A stretch of 64,000 bases of DNA from assembly GCF_900100205.1 (NCBI RefSeq), contig NZ_FNEQ01000001.1:1240001-1304000 (forward strand), given 5' to 3'. Under the pieces are notes generated by a model. It worked only from the letters and a program-made list of their open reading frames with translations. It was not told the origin of the DNA and made no database searches. Shown here in pieces: positions 7,634 to 16,562 of the stretch. Source of the stretch: Duganella sp. OV510. Lineage in GTDB: Bacteria > Pseudomonadota > Gammaproteobacteria > Burkholderiales > Burkholderiaceae_D. The translations under genes and the position numbers were made by a program. Each line of letters starts with the position of its first letter. Position 1 is the first letter of the stretch.

Positions 7634-8941
7634 CTACTTCGGCACTTTCTTTGCCGCCTTGCGAGATGGCTTGGGCGGGGGTTTTAGTGCGTGCTGCATC
7701 GATTCGACGAGTCTTTTCAGGTCAGCAACCTGCGTACGAATGTAATCGGCATCAGGAACTTCGATACCATGTACTAGTTGATTTCGGAAATGTCGAAGAC
7801 GTTCCGCAGCTTCGACGAGCTCAGGCGAAAACTCAGTGAGGGTGGATAAGAACCTCCCCGACGGCATACCTAAACTCTTGTAGCCTTTCTTCGAAGCAAC
7901 AGCCCGCAGCATTCTTTCGTAATCAATCCACAAGGCAATGAATTGGCCTATTGCTTCGCTTTGCGATGATCGTAGAAAATCAACTGAAATAGCGGAGAGA
8001 GACGGAACATCGAAAGTACGTAAATTTTCATACACAGCATAACGAGAGGTATCCTCGGAAAGAACCTGATCGATAACTTGCTCGGCAAGAGGCCGTTTCT
8101 CAAAGTCAGCATGAAGAGCATTAACATATTTCGCCAAATTCTCAGGCGTATTCAAGTCGAGAGCCCGCAACAACTGAAATAGCAAATCAACTCGACCTAT
8201 TGCCGAATCGTGAATATCCAGCCGCGCCAATTTAGCACGGGACATTTCCAGCAAAGCGGAAGCTACGTCATAATGGTTGGTATACTCTCGATCATCCGAT
8301 GATACCCGCATCTCTCCCGCCCGCTGCAGCCGCTCTAGGGCAATTTCCCCCGCCAACACCAGACCATTAAGTTCGTCAAGAATCGCATACTCTTCTTCAG
8401 AAAGTTTCCCTTGAAGTGGCTTGTAGACAAGATCATGTTCGACCTCGGACCACGCATGCATTAATACCGATGCAACCTGAATTTCTATACGGGCCTCCGT
8501 GTACCGTTTCTGCGATTCGTTAAGCAACGTGTCTGGTAAACGGACGCGATAGTGCGTTGCCCAATAACCAGAGAACCTCTTCTTATAAGTCGGCTCAGAT
8601 GCCGTAGGAAACTCTTTCGCCTCGGCAACGGGAACATACAGCGATCGAATGATACGACCGACTTCGCCGCGTTCAGCAGGGAAGTAAAGTGCTACTCGTA
8701 CACCAGCTAGGTCGACTATGTCGTCGTAGATATCGTCTACAGACAAATATGATTGCGATGCAGCGCGCTGACGTACTTTGGCCTCAAGCCTTAAGGGATT
8801 CTTTGCTCGCCACGTTACGATCGCCCTAATGCCAGTCGATTGGAGATTAGAGTCAAGGACTTGCGCCACGATTCGACAAGCTTGCTCATAGAAATCGTAT
8901 TCTTTTCGGTATCGAGAGATGAACTGGCTAATTAAGTCCAA
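7634..8941 (-). CDS. RelA/SpoT-domain protein fused to a C-terminal HEPN-like domain (island cargo)
   Basis: This is a 435-residue protein. The N-terminal half is a RelA/SpoT nucleotidyl/pyrophosphotransferase fold: WRAKNPLRLEAK (45-55 region), DLAGVRVALYFP (D77), SGYWATHYRVRLP (124-136), EIQVASVLMHAW (153-164) and EVEHDLVYK (166-174). No HD hydrolase, TGS or ACT domain is present, so it is a small-synthetase-type module. The C-terminal region, about 320-415, is helical and carries FRNQLVHG (R386, N387, H391), the RX4H signature of HEPN proteins. The start is a TTG with AGGA eight bases upstream. It sits 76 bases after the OLD-family gene and 62 bases before the zinc-ribbon HEPN gene. It could make an alarmone-like product or pyrophosphorylate RNA, which is inference. 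Confidence 0.85.
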   Translation of the reverse strand: MDLISQFISRYRKEYDFYEQACRIVAQVLDSNLQSTGIRAIVTWRAKNPLRLEAKVRQRAASQSYLSVDDIYDDIVDLAGVRVALYFPAERGEVGRIIRSLYVPVAEAKEFPTASEPTYKKRFSGYWATHYRVRLPDTLLNESQKRYTEARIEIQVASVLMHAWSEVEHDLVYKPLQGKLSEEEYAILDELNGLVLAGEIALERLQRAGEMRVSSDDREYTNHYDVASALLEMSRAKLARLDIHDSAIGRVDLLFQLLRALDLNTPENLAKYVNALHADFEKRPLAEQVIDQVLSEDTSRYAVYENLRTFDVPSLSAISVDFLRSSQSEAIGQFIALWIDYERMLRAVASKKGYKSLGMPSGRFLSTLTEFSPELVEAAERLRHFRNQLVHGIEVPDADYIRTQVADLKRLVESMQHALKPPPKPSRKAAKKVPK

Positions 8942-9017
8942 GTTGTTTTCCTATTCCATGGCGGTAATTTTAAAATAGCCCTAACCACATTCAGCAATAT
9001 ATTCCGTGAATATCACC

Positions 9018-10922
9018 CTATCCATTGGCTGACAGTCTTTCTTGCGAATGATCTACCAATAGGTTCTCAAAGTAATCTAAGACTTCCAATAGCTGCCCGA
9101 TCGTTCGTTTTGACAAGCATGTATTTAATAAATTTTCACCAGCCACAGACTCAGCAAGATAAAGCCCAATCTGTTTTTTTGTCAGCGTTGACACTTCCAA
9201 CTTTTCTTGAATGCCAGTTCGGGTTTCACTGTCAATCAAACCTTCGATTTGAAAACCAGCGTACTTCGGATTAATAGTTCCGATTGTACAGACTGACTTC
9301 TTCGCTAGAAACCACTCATCTACATACCTCTGAGCTTCCTTCTTCCCAGCTTTATCATCATCAAGTAGAATAGCAAACAACTCCCCTCGTCCCAAGAGTT
9401 GGCTTACCATAGGTCCGCACGCTCCGGCACCGACACCAGGCAGTAAGCGGAAGCCGAAGCTTCGATTCGAAATTCGCTGCGCCAGCCTTAAGGCGTAGTA
9501 ATCAGAAATTCCCTCAACGAGTAAATAGGGGGCTTCGCCCACTACCTCAGGAGAGACGTACTCAAGCTGTTCGATTACGGGCTGAAAATAGCTTGACCTG
9601 CTGGGATAGTTCGCCACAAATTGGCGATAAGACGTGGCCTTTACGTTAGTAGGCTTCGTGGAAAGACCAAAATTATCTCCAGAGTCGTAATCAAGGGCAG
9701 TATTCTCTACAATATATGCACCACTTAACCAACGTGGATTAATCATATGATGGCTGTGTGTTGAGTAAATAACTCGGTTACCATCTGATGCAATCTTCGA
9801 AAAGCTGGTAAGCAGCTCAGCTTGGGCTTTTGCATGGAGATTGGCGGCGGGCTCATCAAAAATAAATATGGTTTTTCTTTCCTTTCCCTGCTTAAAAGCG
9901 GTAAATAGGAGAAATGAGAAGAACCATCGAAAGCCTAGCGAACGCTCGCTGATCGCATACCGTGACTCACCATCTGAAACGTAAAACATAGCATATGGCA
10001 TATGATCCCGCTCAGCATCAATACTCCACTCCACCGATATACTCTTAGCACTAATCGCTCTTTGAAAAACTCTCTGCCAACTTCCTAAAACTTGACCTGT
10101 AACTGCATTGGCAATCTTCTGGAATACAGAATCTATCGGCGCCTTAGTTGGACCACCAAAAAATATTGAGAACCAGTTTGGAGTGTTTTCAGATGATTTA
10201 AATTCCTCAATACGATTACATACATGCTTTTCCAGCGAAAGGTTCTCACCCAAACTGTCGAGGATATCTTGGAGCACGAAGCGATAATGTCGATTTATGG
10301 CTGTCTCTTTATCGTGAGCTTTCAAATAAATTTTTTGAGGCATGTCCACTAAGAAAGTGGGGAAATACGAAACATTTGGCAGGCGTCCCAGCAATACAGT
10401 ATAAACTGCGTGCCATATGTCGTGCTCCAACTCGGTAGGGCGCACATATTCTTTAAACTGACCTTTCTTATTATTTCGCGTAAGAAGTTTAAACCCCCAA
10501 AAATTGCTTGTACTTTTTAATACACTGTCCTCGAATTTATAGGACCTTATAATCGAAAAAGGCGTAGAAAGAGCGGCCATATCGATATCAACTCGGGCAT
10601 CAATATTCTTCCGAACCGCGCTCAAGTCCTCTTGACTAAGCTCAATACTAGCGATTATTTCGACTTTAGATGAGAAGGCGGCTTTTTTATTGATAGGGAT
10701 AAGCCGGACACCAGAAGCCTTTGCATGGGGGCCCTCAAAGAGTTCAGAAACTGACCTGTCTCCACTCACAAAGTGAGAGAGTGCCTCAAGAATGGTTGTT
10801 TTCCCACTCTCATTAAGACCGATCAACGTTATCACCGGACATTTTATACGTCCATCCAAATCGAGCTCTACTTCCTCGATCCCTTTGAAATTTTTGATAG
10901 TGAATTTTTTTATCGAAGGCAC
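9018..10922 (-). CDS. OLD-family ATP-dependent nuclease (ABC-type ATPase plus TOPRIM)
   Basis: This 634-residue protein has the OLD/RecF-like layout. Walker A is GLNESGKTT (35-43), the signature region is SERSLGFRWFF (326-336), Walker B is FIFDEP (353-358) and the switch His is in YSTHSHH (386-392). A C-terminal TOPRIM domain has VEGISD (E470, D474) and LLDDDKAG (D521-D523). OLD proteins are ATP-regulated DNA nucleases, and several act against phage. No UvrD-like helicase follows, so this is not a standard Gabija pair. The start is GTG (start uncertain) with a weak GAGAG box. It is the first of the three cargo genes and is AT-richer than the chromosome. Together they probably form one transcript, with the promoter in 10923-11103. 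Confidence 0.9.
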   Translation of the reverse strand: MPSIKKFTIKNFKGIEEVELDLDGRIKCPVITLIGLNESGKTTILEALSHFVSGDRSVSELFEGPHAKASGVRLIPINKKAAFSSKVEIIASIELSQEDLSAVRKNIDARVDIDMAALSTPFSIIRSYKFEDSVLKSTSNFWGFKLLTRNNKKGQFKEYVRPTELEHDIWHAVYTVLLGRLPNVSYFPTFLVDMPQKIYLKAHDKETAINRHYRFVLQDILDSLGENLSLEKHVCNRIEEFKSSENTPNWFSIFFGGPTKAPIDSVFQKIANAVTGQVLGSWQRVFQRAISAKSISVEWSIDAERDHMPYAMFYVSDGESRYAISERSLGFRWFFSFLLFTAFKQGKERKTIFIFDEPAANLHAKAQAELLTSFSKIASDGNRVIYSTHSHHMINPRWLSGAYIVENTALDYDSGDNFGLSTKPTNVKATSYRQFVANYPSRSSYFQPVIEQLEYVSPEVVGEAPYLLVEGISDYYALRLAQRISNRSFGFRLLPGVGAGACGPMVSQLLGRGELFAILLDDDKAGKKEAQRYVDEWFLAKKSVCTIGTINPKYAGFQIEGLIDSETRTGIQEKLEVSTLTKKQIGLYLAESVAGENLLNTCLSKRTIGQLLEVLDYFENLLVDHSQERLSANG

Positions 10923-11103
10923 GAGTATTCTCTCATCTAGGTATAAAGTCCAACCCTACTGCACCGTCACCAATTTGGCGTGGTTAATGTAAGAATATCA
11001 TCTTGCTCACTCGAAAGATATATTATTGTCGCAAGAAGGTCGCTCCAGATAAATAGTCACTATGCGAGACGGCCGATACATGCACCGCCCCGCCCTACCT
11101 CAA

Positions 11104-11691
11104 CTACGCAGCTTCCAACACCTCCGGCACGACGACCTCCGCTTTACCAGCGCCCCGCATCGCCACCGACGCACTGTTAGCAGCAACCTGCAACGTCTTC
11201 AGCGACAAGTGCGCATACCGTTCAGTCACCTTTGTGTCCGAGTGTCCAAGGATCTTCTGCACCTCGTAGATGGTATGGCCGGCGTTGACCAAGAACGACG
11301 CGAACTGGTGTCGAAGGTCATGCAGCCTGAGATGCGGTAGTCCAGCCTTTACCCGCAGTCGCCCCCATACTTTATTCACAGCCGTCAACCGCTCGCCGGT
11401 CTTCAGGTTGATGAACAGGTGAGCCGACTTGCCCTCGGTGCCCAAGCGCTCCAATACTTCGATTGCATGGTCATTCAATGGCATCGTCCGAACCCGCTTA
11501 GACTTGGAGTTAGTCGCCGGAATACGCCACACCCGCGATACCCTGTCGACGTGCGCCCAGTCAGCGTTCAATGCCTCCGAAAGCCGAGCCCCGGTAGAAA
11601 GCAGGAACAGCGCTACCTGGCACACCATCGGCGGCTCATTGGCCCGCAGTACGGACACTAACCGTTGCAGCTCGTCGTCGTCGAGGTAATC
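11104..11691 (-). pseudogene. Tyrosine recombinase (phage-type integrase), N-terminal half missing
   Basis: The frame encodes about 195 residues of the catalytic domain of a tyrosine recombinase: the first Arg in LSTGARLSEAL, HDLRHQFAS (H-x-x-R), LGHSDTKVTERYAHL with the second His and nucleophile Tyr. Reading upstream, DYLDDDELQRLVSVL is intact, but a TAG at 11692-11694 precedes it and beyond lies non-coding sequence next to the tRNA-Asn. The N-terminal arm-binding and core-binding domains are therefore absent. A shorter GTG start at 11658 would give 184 residues. It is the integrase of the tRNA-Asn island, probably inactive, so the island is likely fixed. Confidence 0.85.
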
Positions 11692-11737
11692 CTACGGGGT
11701 GGCTTAGCTGATTGAGTAAGCGCGGACCCTGAAACGC

Positions 11738-11768
11738 AAAAACCCAACCGGATTAGGGCTGGGTTTTT
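11738..11768. terminator. Terminator downstream of tRNA-Asn copy 2
   Basis: Inverted repeat AAAAACCCA / TGGGTTTTT with a 13-nt loop lies between the truncated integrase and the tRNA-Asn gene. It is suited to end the minus-strand tRNA transcript and may keep the tRNA promoter from driving the island. Confidence 0.75.
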
Positions 11769-11785
11769 GGCACGCTGCTGTATTC

Positions 11786-11861
11786 TGGCTCCCCGACCTG
11801 GACTCGAACCAGGGACCTGCGGATTAACAGTCCGTCGCTCTACCGACTGAGCTATCAGGGA
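11786..11861 (-). tRNA. tRNA-Asn (GTT), copy 2, integration target of the island
   Basis: A 76-nt tRNA identical to copy 1 at 2073-2148, anticodon GTT, with encoded CCA. Its 3' end faces the island, whose truncated integrase lies about 95 bases away. The 3' part is duplicated at 6441-6489, which marks this gene as the proximal attachment site. Confidence 0.97.
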
Positions 11862-11909
11862 ATTGAGGCCAGAATTATATCGGGTGAATGCGATTTTGGC
11901 TAATTTTTT

Positions 11910-12526
11910 TTATGCAACCTTGCGACGTCGCGCCAGCAAGCCTACCAGGCCCAAACCGGCCAGCATCATGGCGTAGCTTTTTGGCTCCGGCACTGCTGCT
12001 GTGACGGAGATGTAGTCCAGGGCGGCGCCTTAAGCGCTGGTGGTGGGGCTATCGCCGACTTAAGTCAGCGTGCTGAGGGCGGAAGCTGCCACGAAGCTGA
12101 AGCTGCGAGTTTCCCAGCTCATCGCAGTCTTGCTGGCGCCGGTGCCGTCAAAGCTAAAGGTGTTCACGCCTGCCACGCCGGCGCTGATGGTCTTGGTGAG
12201 GCCGCCACCGTCAGGATTACCGGCCATGCTGAAGCTGACGTTGTAAAACTGCCCTGTCACCGTCGCGAACGATTGCGAAATGGTGCCGGCCGAGCTGCCA
12301 TTCAGGTCAATGCTGAAACCGCCGCCTGCATGCGTCCTGTAGGTGCCGATGAGGTCGACCGAGCCGGCTCCTATCGCACAGCCGGTAAGTCCCGAGGCCA
12401 TCTCGACGAAACTATACGGATGCGTGTAGCTTTTGAAGCCGTCGTTGACGATTAGTTCTGTGGAATATGCTGGGGAGGCAAGTGCGAAAGTGCCGCTACG
12501 ATAAAGGCCAGGGCTTTGATGCTCAT
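11910..12526 (-). pseudogene. Degenerate PEP-CTERM exosortase-substrate protein (choice-of-anchor type)
   Basis: The C-terminal frame reads AVPEPKSYAMMLAGLGLVGL followed by LARRRKVA, a classic PEP-CTERM sorting signal: PEP motif, membrane helix and arginine cluster. The body (TELIVNDGFKSYTH, GSVDLIGTY, IDLNGSSAGTISQSFATVTG) resembles choice-of-anchor beta-sandwich exoproteins. Two in-frame TAA codons interrupt it at 12060-12062 and 12030-12032. The signal peptide MSIKALAFIVAALS, starting at the ATG at 12526, is in a different frame from LASPAYSTELIV, so a small indel near 12480 breaks the start. The gene is therefore decayed by at least three lesions. It lies between two tRNA-Asn genes, and no exosortase is in the window. 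Confidence 0.8.
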
Positions 12527-12576
12527 AAGCAATAAGGCAGCAACCGACCAACATCAAGAATCACCGTTTAGAAATG

Positions 12577-12604
12577 AAAAAAGCCACGTAAAACGTGGCT
12601 TTTA
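12577..12604. terminator. Terminator downstream of tRNA-Asn copy 3
   Basis: Inverted repeat AAAAGCCACGT / ACGTGGCTTTT with a 3-nt loop lies immediately 3' of the minus-strand tRNA gene. Confidence 0.8.
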
Positions 12605-12610
12605 GTATTC

Positions 12611-12686
12611 TGGCTCCCCGACCTGGACTCGAACCAGGGACCTGCGGATTAACAGTCCGTCGCTCTACCAACTGAGCTATCAGGGA
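12611..12686 (-). tRNA. tRNA-Asn (GTT), copy 3
   Basis: This 76-nt tRNA differs from copies 1 and 2 at one D-loop base (AGTTGGTA instead of AGTCGGTA). It has anticodon GTT and an encoded CCA end. It lies between the PEP-CTERM pseudogene and the aminotransferase gene. Confidence 0.97.
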
Positions 12687-12803
12687 TTAGAGGCAACATT
12701 TTATACTGTTTCTTTCGCATCAGCAAGATGCAACTTACTGCCGTATTTTATGTTGCCAGTCCTTCGTTTTGCACTTTACAACGCAGCGCGAAGAAACAAG
12801 ATT

Positions 12804-14000
12804 TTAGAGCACTTTGGCGATGGCGTCAATAACGATATCGATATTGCGCGAGTTCAGCGCGGCGACGCAGATGCGGCCGGTGTCCACGGCGTAGATCGAC
12901 TCCGCACGCAGCTGATCCACTTGCGCCTTGCTCAGGCCCGAGTACGAGAACATGCCGATCTGGTCCCGCACGAAAGCGAAGTCATGGCCTTTGGCAGCCA
13001 GCTTCACCACAAACGCTTCGCGCATTTCCTTGATGCGCACGCGCATGCCGGCCAGCTCGTCTTCCCACAGCTGGCGCAGCTCTGGCGTGGTCAGCACGGT
13101 CGCCACCACTTTACCGCCGTGCACTGGCGGGTTGGAGTAGTTGGTACGCACCACGCGCTTCAGTTGCGACATCAGGCGCGACGCTTCTTCCGCAGAAGCT
13201 GCCACCACGCTCAGCGCGCCGACGCGCTCGCCGTACAGCGAGAACGATTTGGAGAAGGAGTTCGACACCAGCAGCGGGCCGCCGGCTTCGGCGAAGCGGC
13301 GCACCACTTCGCCATCTTCGGCGATGCCAGCGCCAAAGCCCTGGTAGGCCATGTCGAGGAACGGCACCAGGCCGCCGGAGCTGATGGTGCCGATCACTTC
13401 GGTCCACTGGTCCGAGGTCAGGTCGGCGCCGGTCGGGTTGTGGCAGCAGGCGTGCAGCAGCACGATGGCGCCGCGCGGCATGGCTTTCAGGTCGGCGATC
13501 ATGCCGGCGAAGTTGACGCCGTGCGTGGCCGCATCGAAGTAGGCGTAGTTGTTGACTTTGAAGCCGGCGCTTTCAAACAGCGCGCGGTGGTTTTCCCAGC
13601 TTGGGTCGCTGATGTAGACCTCTGCATCCGGCGCGAAGCGCTTGAGGAAGTCGGCGCCGATTTTCAGTGCGCCGGTGCCGCCGATGGCTTGCACGGTAAC
13701 TGCACGCTTCTCTTGAATTACGGCGCTGTCGGCGCCAAATACCAGTTCCTGCACCGCCTTGTCATAGGCCGCCAGACCTTCAATCGGCAGGTAGGTGCGT
13801 GGCGCAGGCGCCGCGATCAGGATTTCTTCCGCTTTCTGTACGCACGATAGCAGCGGCACTTTACCGTTGTCGTCATAATAAACACCCACACCCAGATTGA
13901 TTTTATTCTGGTTGATGTCGGCGTTAAAGGCTTCGGTAATACCCAGGATAGGGTCGCGTGGTGCCATGTCGATGGCGCTGAACAAGCTAGGATTCGTCAT
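12804..14000 (-). CDS. tyrB: Aromatic amino acid / aspartate aminotransferase (class I, PLP)
   Basis: This 398-residue fold-type I aminotransferase of subgroup I-alpha begins MTNPSLFSAIDMAPRDPILG. It has the substrate and cofactor motifs INLGVGVYYDDNG, LHACCHNPTGADLT, and the PLP lysine in SNSFSKSFSLYGERVG (K251). It would transaminate aspartate, tyrosine or phenylalanine with 2-oxoglutarate in the cytosol. Close homologues are annotated as TyrB or AspC, and substrate preference cannot be settled from sequence. The gene is divergent from uvrB across a 115-base promoter region and ends close to a tRNA-Asn promoter. Confidence 0.9.
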   Translation of the reverse strand: MTNPSLFSAIDMAPRDPILGITEAFNADINQNKINLGVGVYYDDNGKVPLLSCVQKAEEILIAAPAPRTYLPIEGLAAYDKAVQELVFGADSAVIQEKRAVTVQAIGGTGALKIGADFLKRFAPDAEVYISDPSWENHRALFESAGFKVNNYAYFDAATHGVNFAGMIADLKAMPRGAIVLLHACCHNPTGADLTSDQWTEVIGTISSGGLVPFLDMAYQGFGAGIAEDGEVVRRFAEAGGPLLVSNSFSKSFSLYGERVGALSVVAASAEEASRLMSQLKRVVRTNYSNPPVHGGKVVATVLTTPELRQLWEDELAGMRVRIKEMREAFVVKLAAKGHDFAFVRDQIGMFSYSGLSKAQVDQLRAESIYAVDTGRICVAALNSRNIDIVIDAIAKVL

Positions 14001-14115
14001 GATAAGATTGGATTCGAGTGGAAGCGGTTCGCAGCAGAGATGTATAGACAGCGCCCTTTAAAATAACGACTTCAGGCCGCTGGCAGGCCATTATTCTAAC
14101 AAAGGTCTGAGCAAG

Positions 14116-16188
14116 ATGGCTGATTTACCTGTAGCAGAAACTCCCGAGGCAACCGTGGTCACGTTCCCGGATTCGCCTTACAAATTGCACCAGCCCTTCC
14201 CGCCCGCCGGCGACCAGCCTGCGGCGATTGACCAGCTGTGCGAAGGCATCGACGACGGCCTGTTTTTCCAGACGCTGCTGGGCGTGACCGGCTCCGGTAA
14301 AACCTACACGATGGCCAACGTCATCGCGCGCCAGGGCCGTCCGGCGATCGTCTTCGCGCCGAACAAGACGCTGGCCGCGCAGCTGTATTCGGAGTTCCGC
14401 GAATTCTTCCCGGAGAACGCGGTCGAGTACTTCGTCTCCTACTACGATTACTACCAGCCGGAAGCCTACGTGCCGCAGCGCGACCTGTTCATTGAAAAGG
14501 ATTCGTCGATCAACGAGCACATCGAGCAGATGCGTCTGTCGTGCACCAAGTCGCTGATGGAGCGGCGCGATGTGGTGATCGTGGCGACCGTGTCGGCCAT
14601 CTACGGTATCGGTAATCCGAATGAATACCACCAGATGATTCTGACCTTGCGCCAGAAGGACCGCGTGGCGCAGCGCGACATCATCGCGCGCCTGATCCAG
14701 ATGCAGTACACGCGCAATGAAGTGGACTTCGGCCGTGGCACCTTCCGCGTGCGCGGCGATACGCTGGACATTTTCCCGGCAGAGAATGCGGACCTCGCGG
14801 TGCGCCTGGAGCTGTGGGACGATGAGCTGGAATCGATCCAGCTGTTCGACCCGCTGACCGGCCGCGTCAAGCAAAAGATCCCGCGCTTCACCGTCTACCC
14901 GGGTTCGCACTATGTAACGCCGCGCTCCACCGTGCTGCGTGCGGTTGAGAGCATCAAGGCCGAGCTGCGCGACCGCCTGGAGTTCTTCCGCAAGGAGAAC
15001 AAGCTGATTGAGGAACAGCGACTGGAACAGCGTACCCGCTTCGATCTGGAGATGATGGCGGAAATCGGCTTCACCAAGGGCATCGAGAACTACTCGCGCC
15101 ATCTCAGCGGCGCCATGCCGGGCGAGCCGCCGCCAACGCTGGTGGACTATCTGCCGAAAGACGCACTGATGTTCCTCGACGAATCGCACGTGCTGGTCGG
15201 CCAGTTGAGCGCCATGTACAACGGCGACCGTTCGCGCAAGACCAATCTGGTCGACTACGGCTTCCGCCTGCCATCGGCACTGGATAACCGTCCGTTGAAG
15301 TTCGAGGAATTCGAGAGCAAGATGCGGCAAACGGTGTTTGTCTCCGCCACGCCTGCTGATTATGAGAACACGCATGCGGACCAGGTGGTGGAACAGGTGG
15401 TGCGCCCAACCGGCCTGGTCGACCCGCTGATCATTGTGCGCCCTGCCCTGTCGCAGGTTGACGACCTGATGTCCGAGATCACCGACCGCGTCGCCAAGAA
15501 CGAGCGCGTGCTGGTGACCACGCTGACCAAGCGCATGTCCGAGCAGTTGACCGAATACCTGGCCGATCACGGCATCAAGGTGCGCTACCTGCACAGCGAT
15601 ATCGAAACCGTGGAGCGCGTTGAACTGCTGCGCGACCTGCGCATCGGCACCTTTGACGTGCTGGTGGGGATCAACCTGCTGCGCGAGGGCCTGGACTTGC
15701 CGGAAGTGTCGCTGGTGGCCATTTTGGACGCCGACAAGGAAGGCTTCCTGCGTTCCGAGCGTTCGCTGATCCAGACCATCGGCCGCGCCGCGCGTAACCT
15801 CAACGGCGTGGCGCTGCTGTACGCCGACCGCATGACGGATTCGATGGAACGCGCCATCGGCGAGACCGAACGCCGCCGCGCCAAGCAGATCGCCTTCAAC
15901 GAAGCCAACGGCATCGTGCCGCGCGGCGTGAAGAAGATCATCAAGGACATGATCGACGGCGTCTACAGCGAGAAGAGTGCGAAGGAAGAGCTGGTGGTGG
16001 CGCAGGAGACGGCCAAGTACGAATCCATGAGCGAGAAGCAGATCAGCAAGGAGATCAAGCGCCTCGAAAAAGCCATGCTGGATCACGCCAAGAACCTGGA
16101 GTTCGAAAAGGCCGCGCAAGTGCGCGACCAGCTGCACCACCTCAAGCAGCAGTTGTTCGGCGCTCCCGGCACCGACAACATCGCCTAA
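14116..16188 (+). CDS. uvrB: Excinuclease ABC subunit B
   Basis: This 690-residue protein is full length for UvrB, the damage-verifying helicase-like subunit of nucleotide excision repair that works with UvrA and UvrC. Visible are Walker A GVTGSGKT (56-63), the beta-hairpin [19 protein letters not shown]-type helicase motif II (MFLDESHVL), the ATP-dependent motifs [13 protein letters not shown] and QTIGRAARN, and the C-terminal UVR motif ([20 protein letters not shown]) that binds UvrC. The gene starts about 15 codons before the conserved core. Its TAA overlaps the stop of the convergent small gene by two bases. Confidence 0.98.
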   Translation: MADLPVAETPEATVVTFPDSPYKLHQPFPPAGDQPAAIDQLCEGIDDGLFFQTLLGVTGSGKTYTMANVIARQGRPAIVFAPNKTLAAQLYSEFREFFPENAVEYFVSYYDYYQPEAYVPQRDLFIEKDSSINEHIEQMRLSCTKSLMERRDVVIVATVSAIYGIGNPNEYHQMILTLRQKDRVAQRDIIARLIQMQYTRNEVDFGRGTFRVRGDTLDIFPAENADLAVRLELWDDELESIQLFDPLTGRVKQKIPRFTVYPGSHYVTPRSTVLRAVESIKAELRDRLEFFRKENKLIEEQRLEQRTRFDLEMMAEIGFTKGIENYSRHLSGAMPGEPPPTLVDYLPKDALMFLDESHVLVGQLSAMYNGDRSRKTNLVDYGFRLPSALDNRPLKFEEFESKMRQTVFVSATPADYENTHADQVVEQVVRPTGLVDPLIIVRPALSQVDDLMSEITDRVAKNERVLVTTLTKRMSEQLTEYLADHGIKVRYLHSDIETVERVELLRDLRIGTFDVLVGINLLREGLDLPEVSLVAILDADKEGFLRSERSLIQTIGRAARNLNGVALLYADRMTDSMERAIGETERRRAKQIAFNEANGIVPRGVKKIIKDMIDGVYSEKSAKEELVVAQETAKYESMSEKQISKEIKRLEKAMLDHAKNLEFEKAAQVRDQLHHLKQQLFGAPGTDNIA

Positions 16189-16562
16189 GCAGGCTGCACA
16201 AGTAACCTGCGGTTACTTTGATCGATTGCCAAGTCTAAAAGTTCCATCATCCTGGCCAGCCTGACTGACATTTCAGTCAGGCTGGCAATCAGCTCGCCTT
16301 CCGCCAAGACCAGCAATTCGGCGCGGCGTTCTTCGAGCGGTTCAATAAAAAAATCCTCTTCGTTATATAGGTGCCTTCGCTCCAACAGCAGCAGCCCTAA
16401 GACATTCCCCTCAAGCCGCATGTCACTAGCAAACTGCCGGATCACAAGATGAGGATTGAGTATGATCTCGGCATTTTCTTTTCGTCCTATCTGATGCCAG
16501 CACAATTGCTCCGATCTGGTCAGCGTAAGAATTTCATAAAACAGAGACTCGTAATTATTCAT
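16185..16562 (-). CDS. Hypothetical protein, second gene of a coupled pair
   Basis: This 125-residue acidic cytoplasmic protein begins [18 protein letters not shown]. It is mostly helical with leucine-rich stretches ([27 protein letters not shown]). A GGAGG box five bases before ATG 16562 makes this start much better than the longer frame. Its ATG overlaps the stop of the upstream small gene in an ATGA arrangement, so the two are translationally coupled. It converges on uvrB and overlaps the uvrB stop. The family is not recognised. Confidence 0.7.
   Translation of the reverse strand: MNNYESLFYEILTLTRSEQLCWHQIGRKENAEIILNPHLVIRQFASDMRLEGNVLGLLLLERRHLYNEEDFFIEPLEERRAELLVLAEGELIASLTEMSVRLARMMELLDLAIDQSNRRLLVQPA

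Noticed and set aside
9018..10922. Gabija system (GajA/GajB)
   Set aside because: The OLD-type protein fits GajA only loosely and no UvrD-like GajB gene is adjacent.
6441..11861. Complete prophage
   Set aside because: No capsid, tail, terminase or lysis genes lie between the att sites, only the three cargo genes and a broken integrase.
14125..16140. 671-codon minus-strand frame opposite uvrB
   Set aside because: It is the antisense shadow of a full-length uvrB. Composition is rich in His, Gln, Arg and Val as expected for such shadows.
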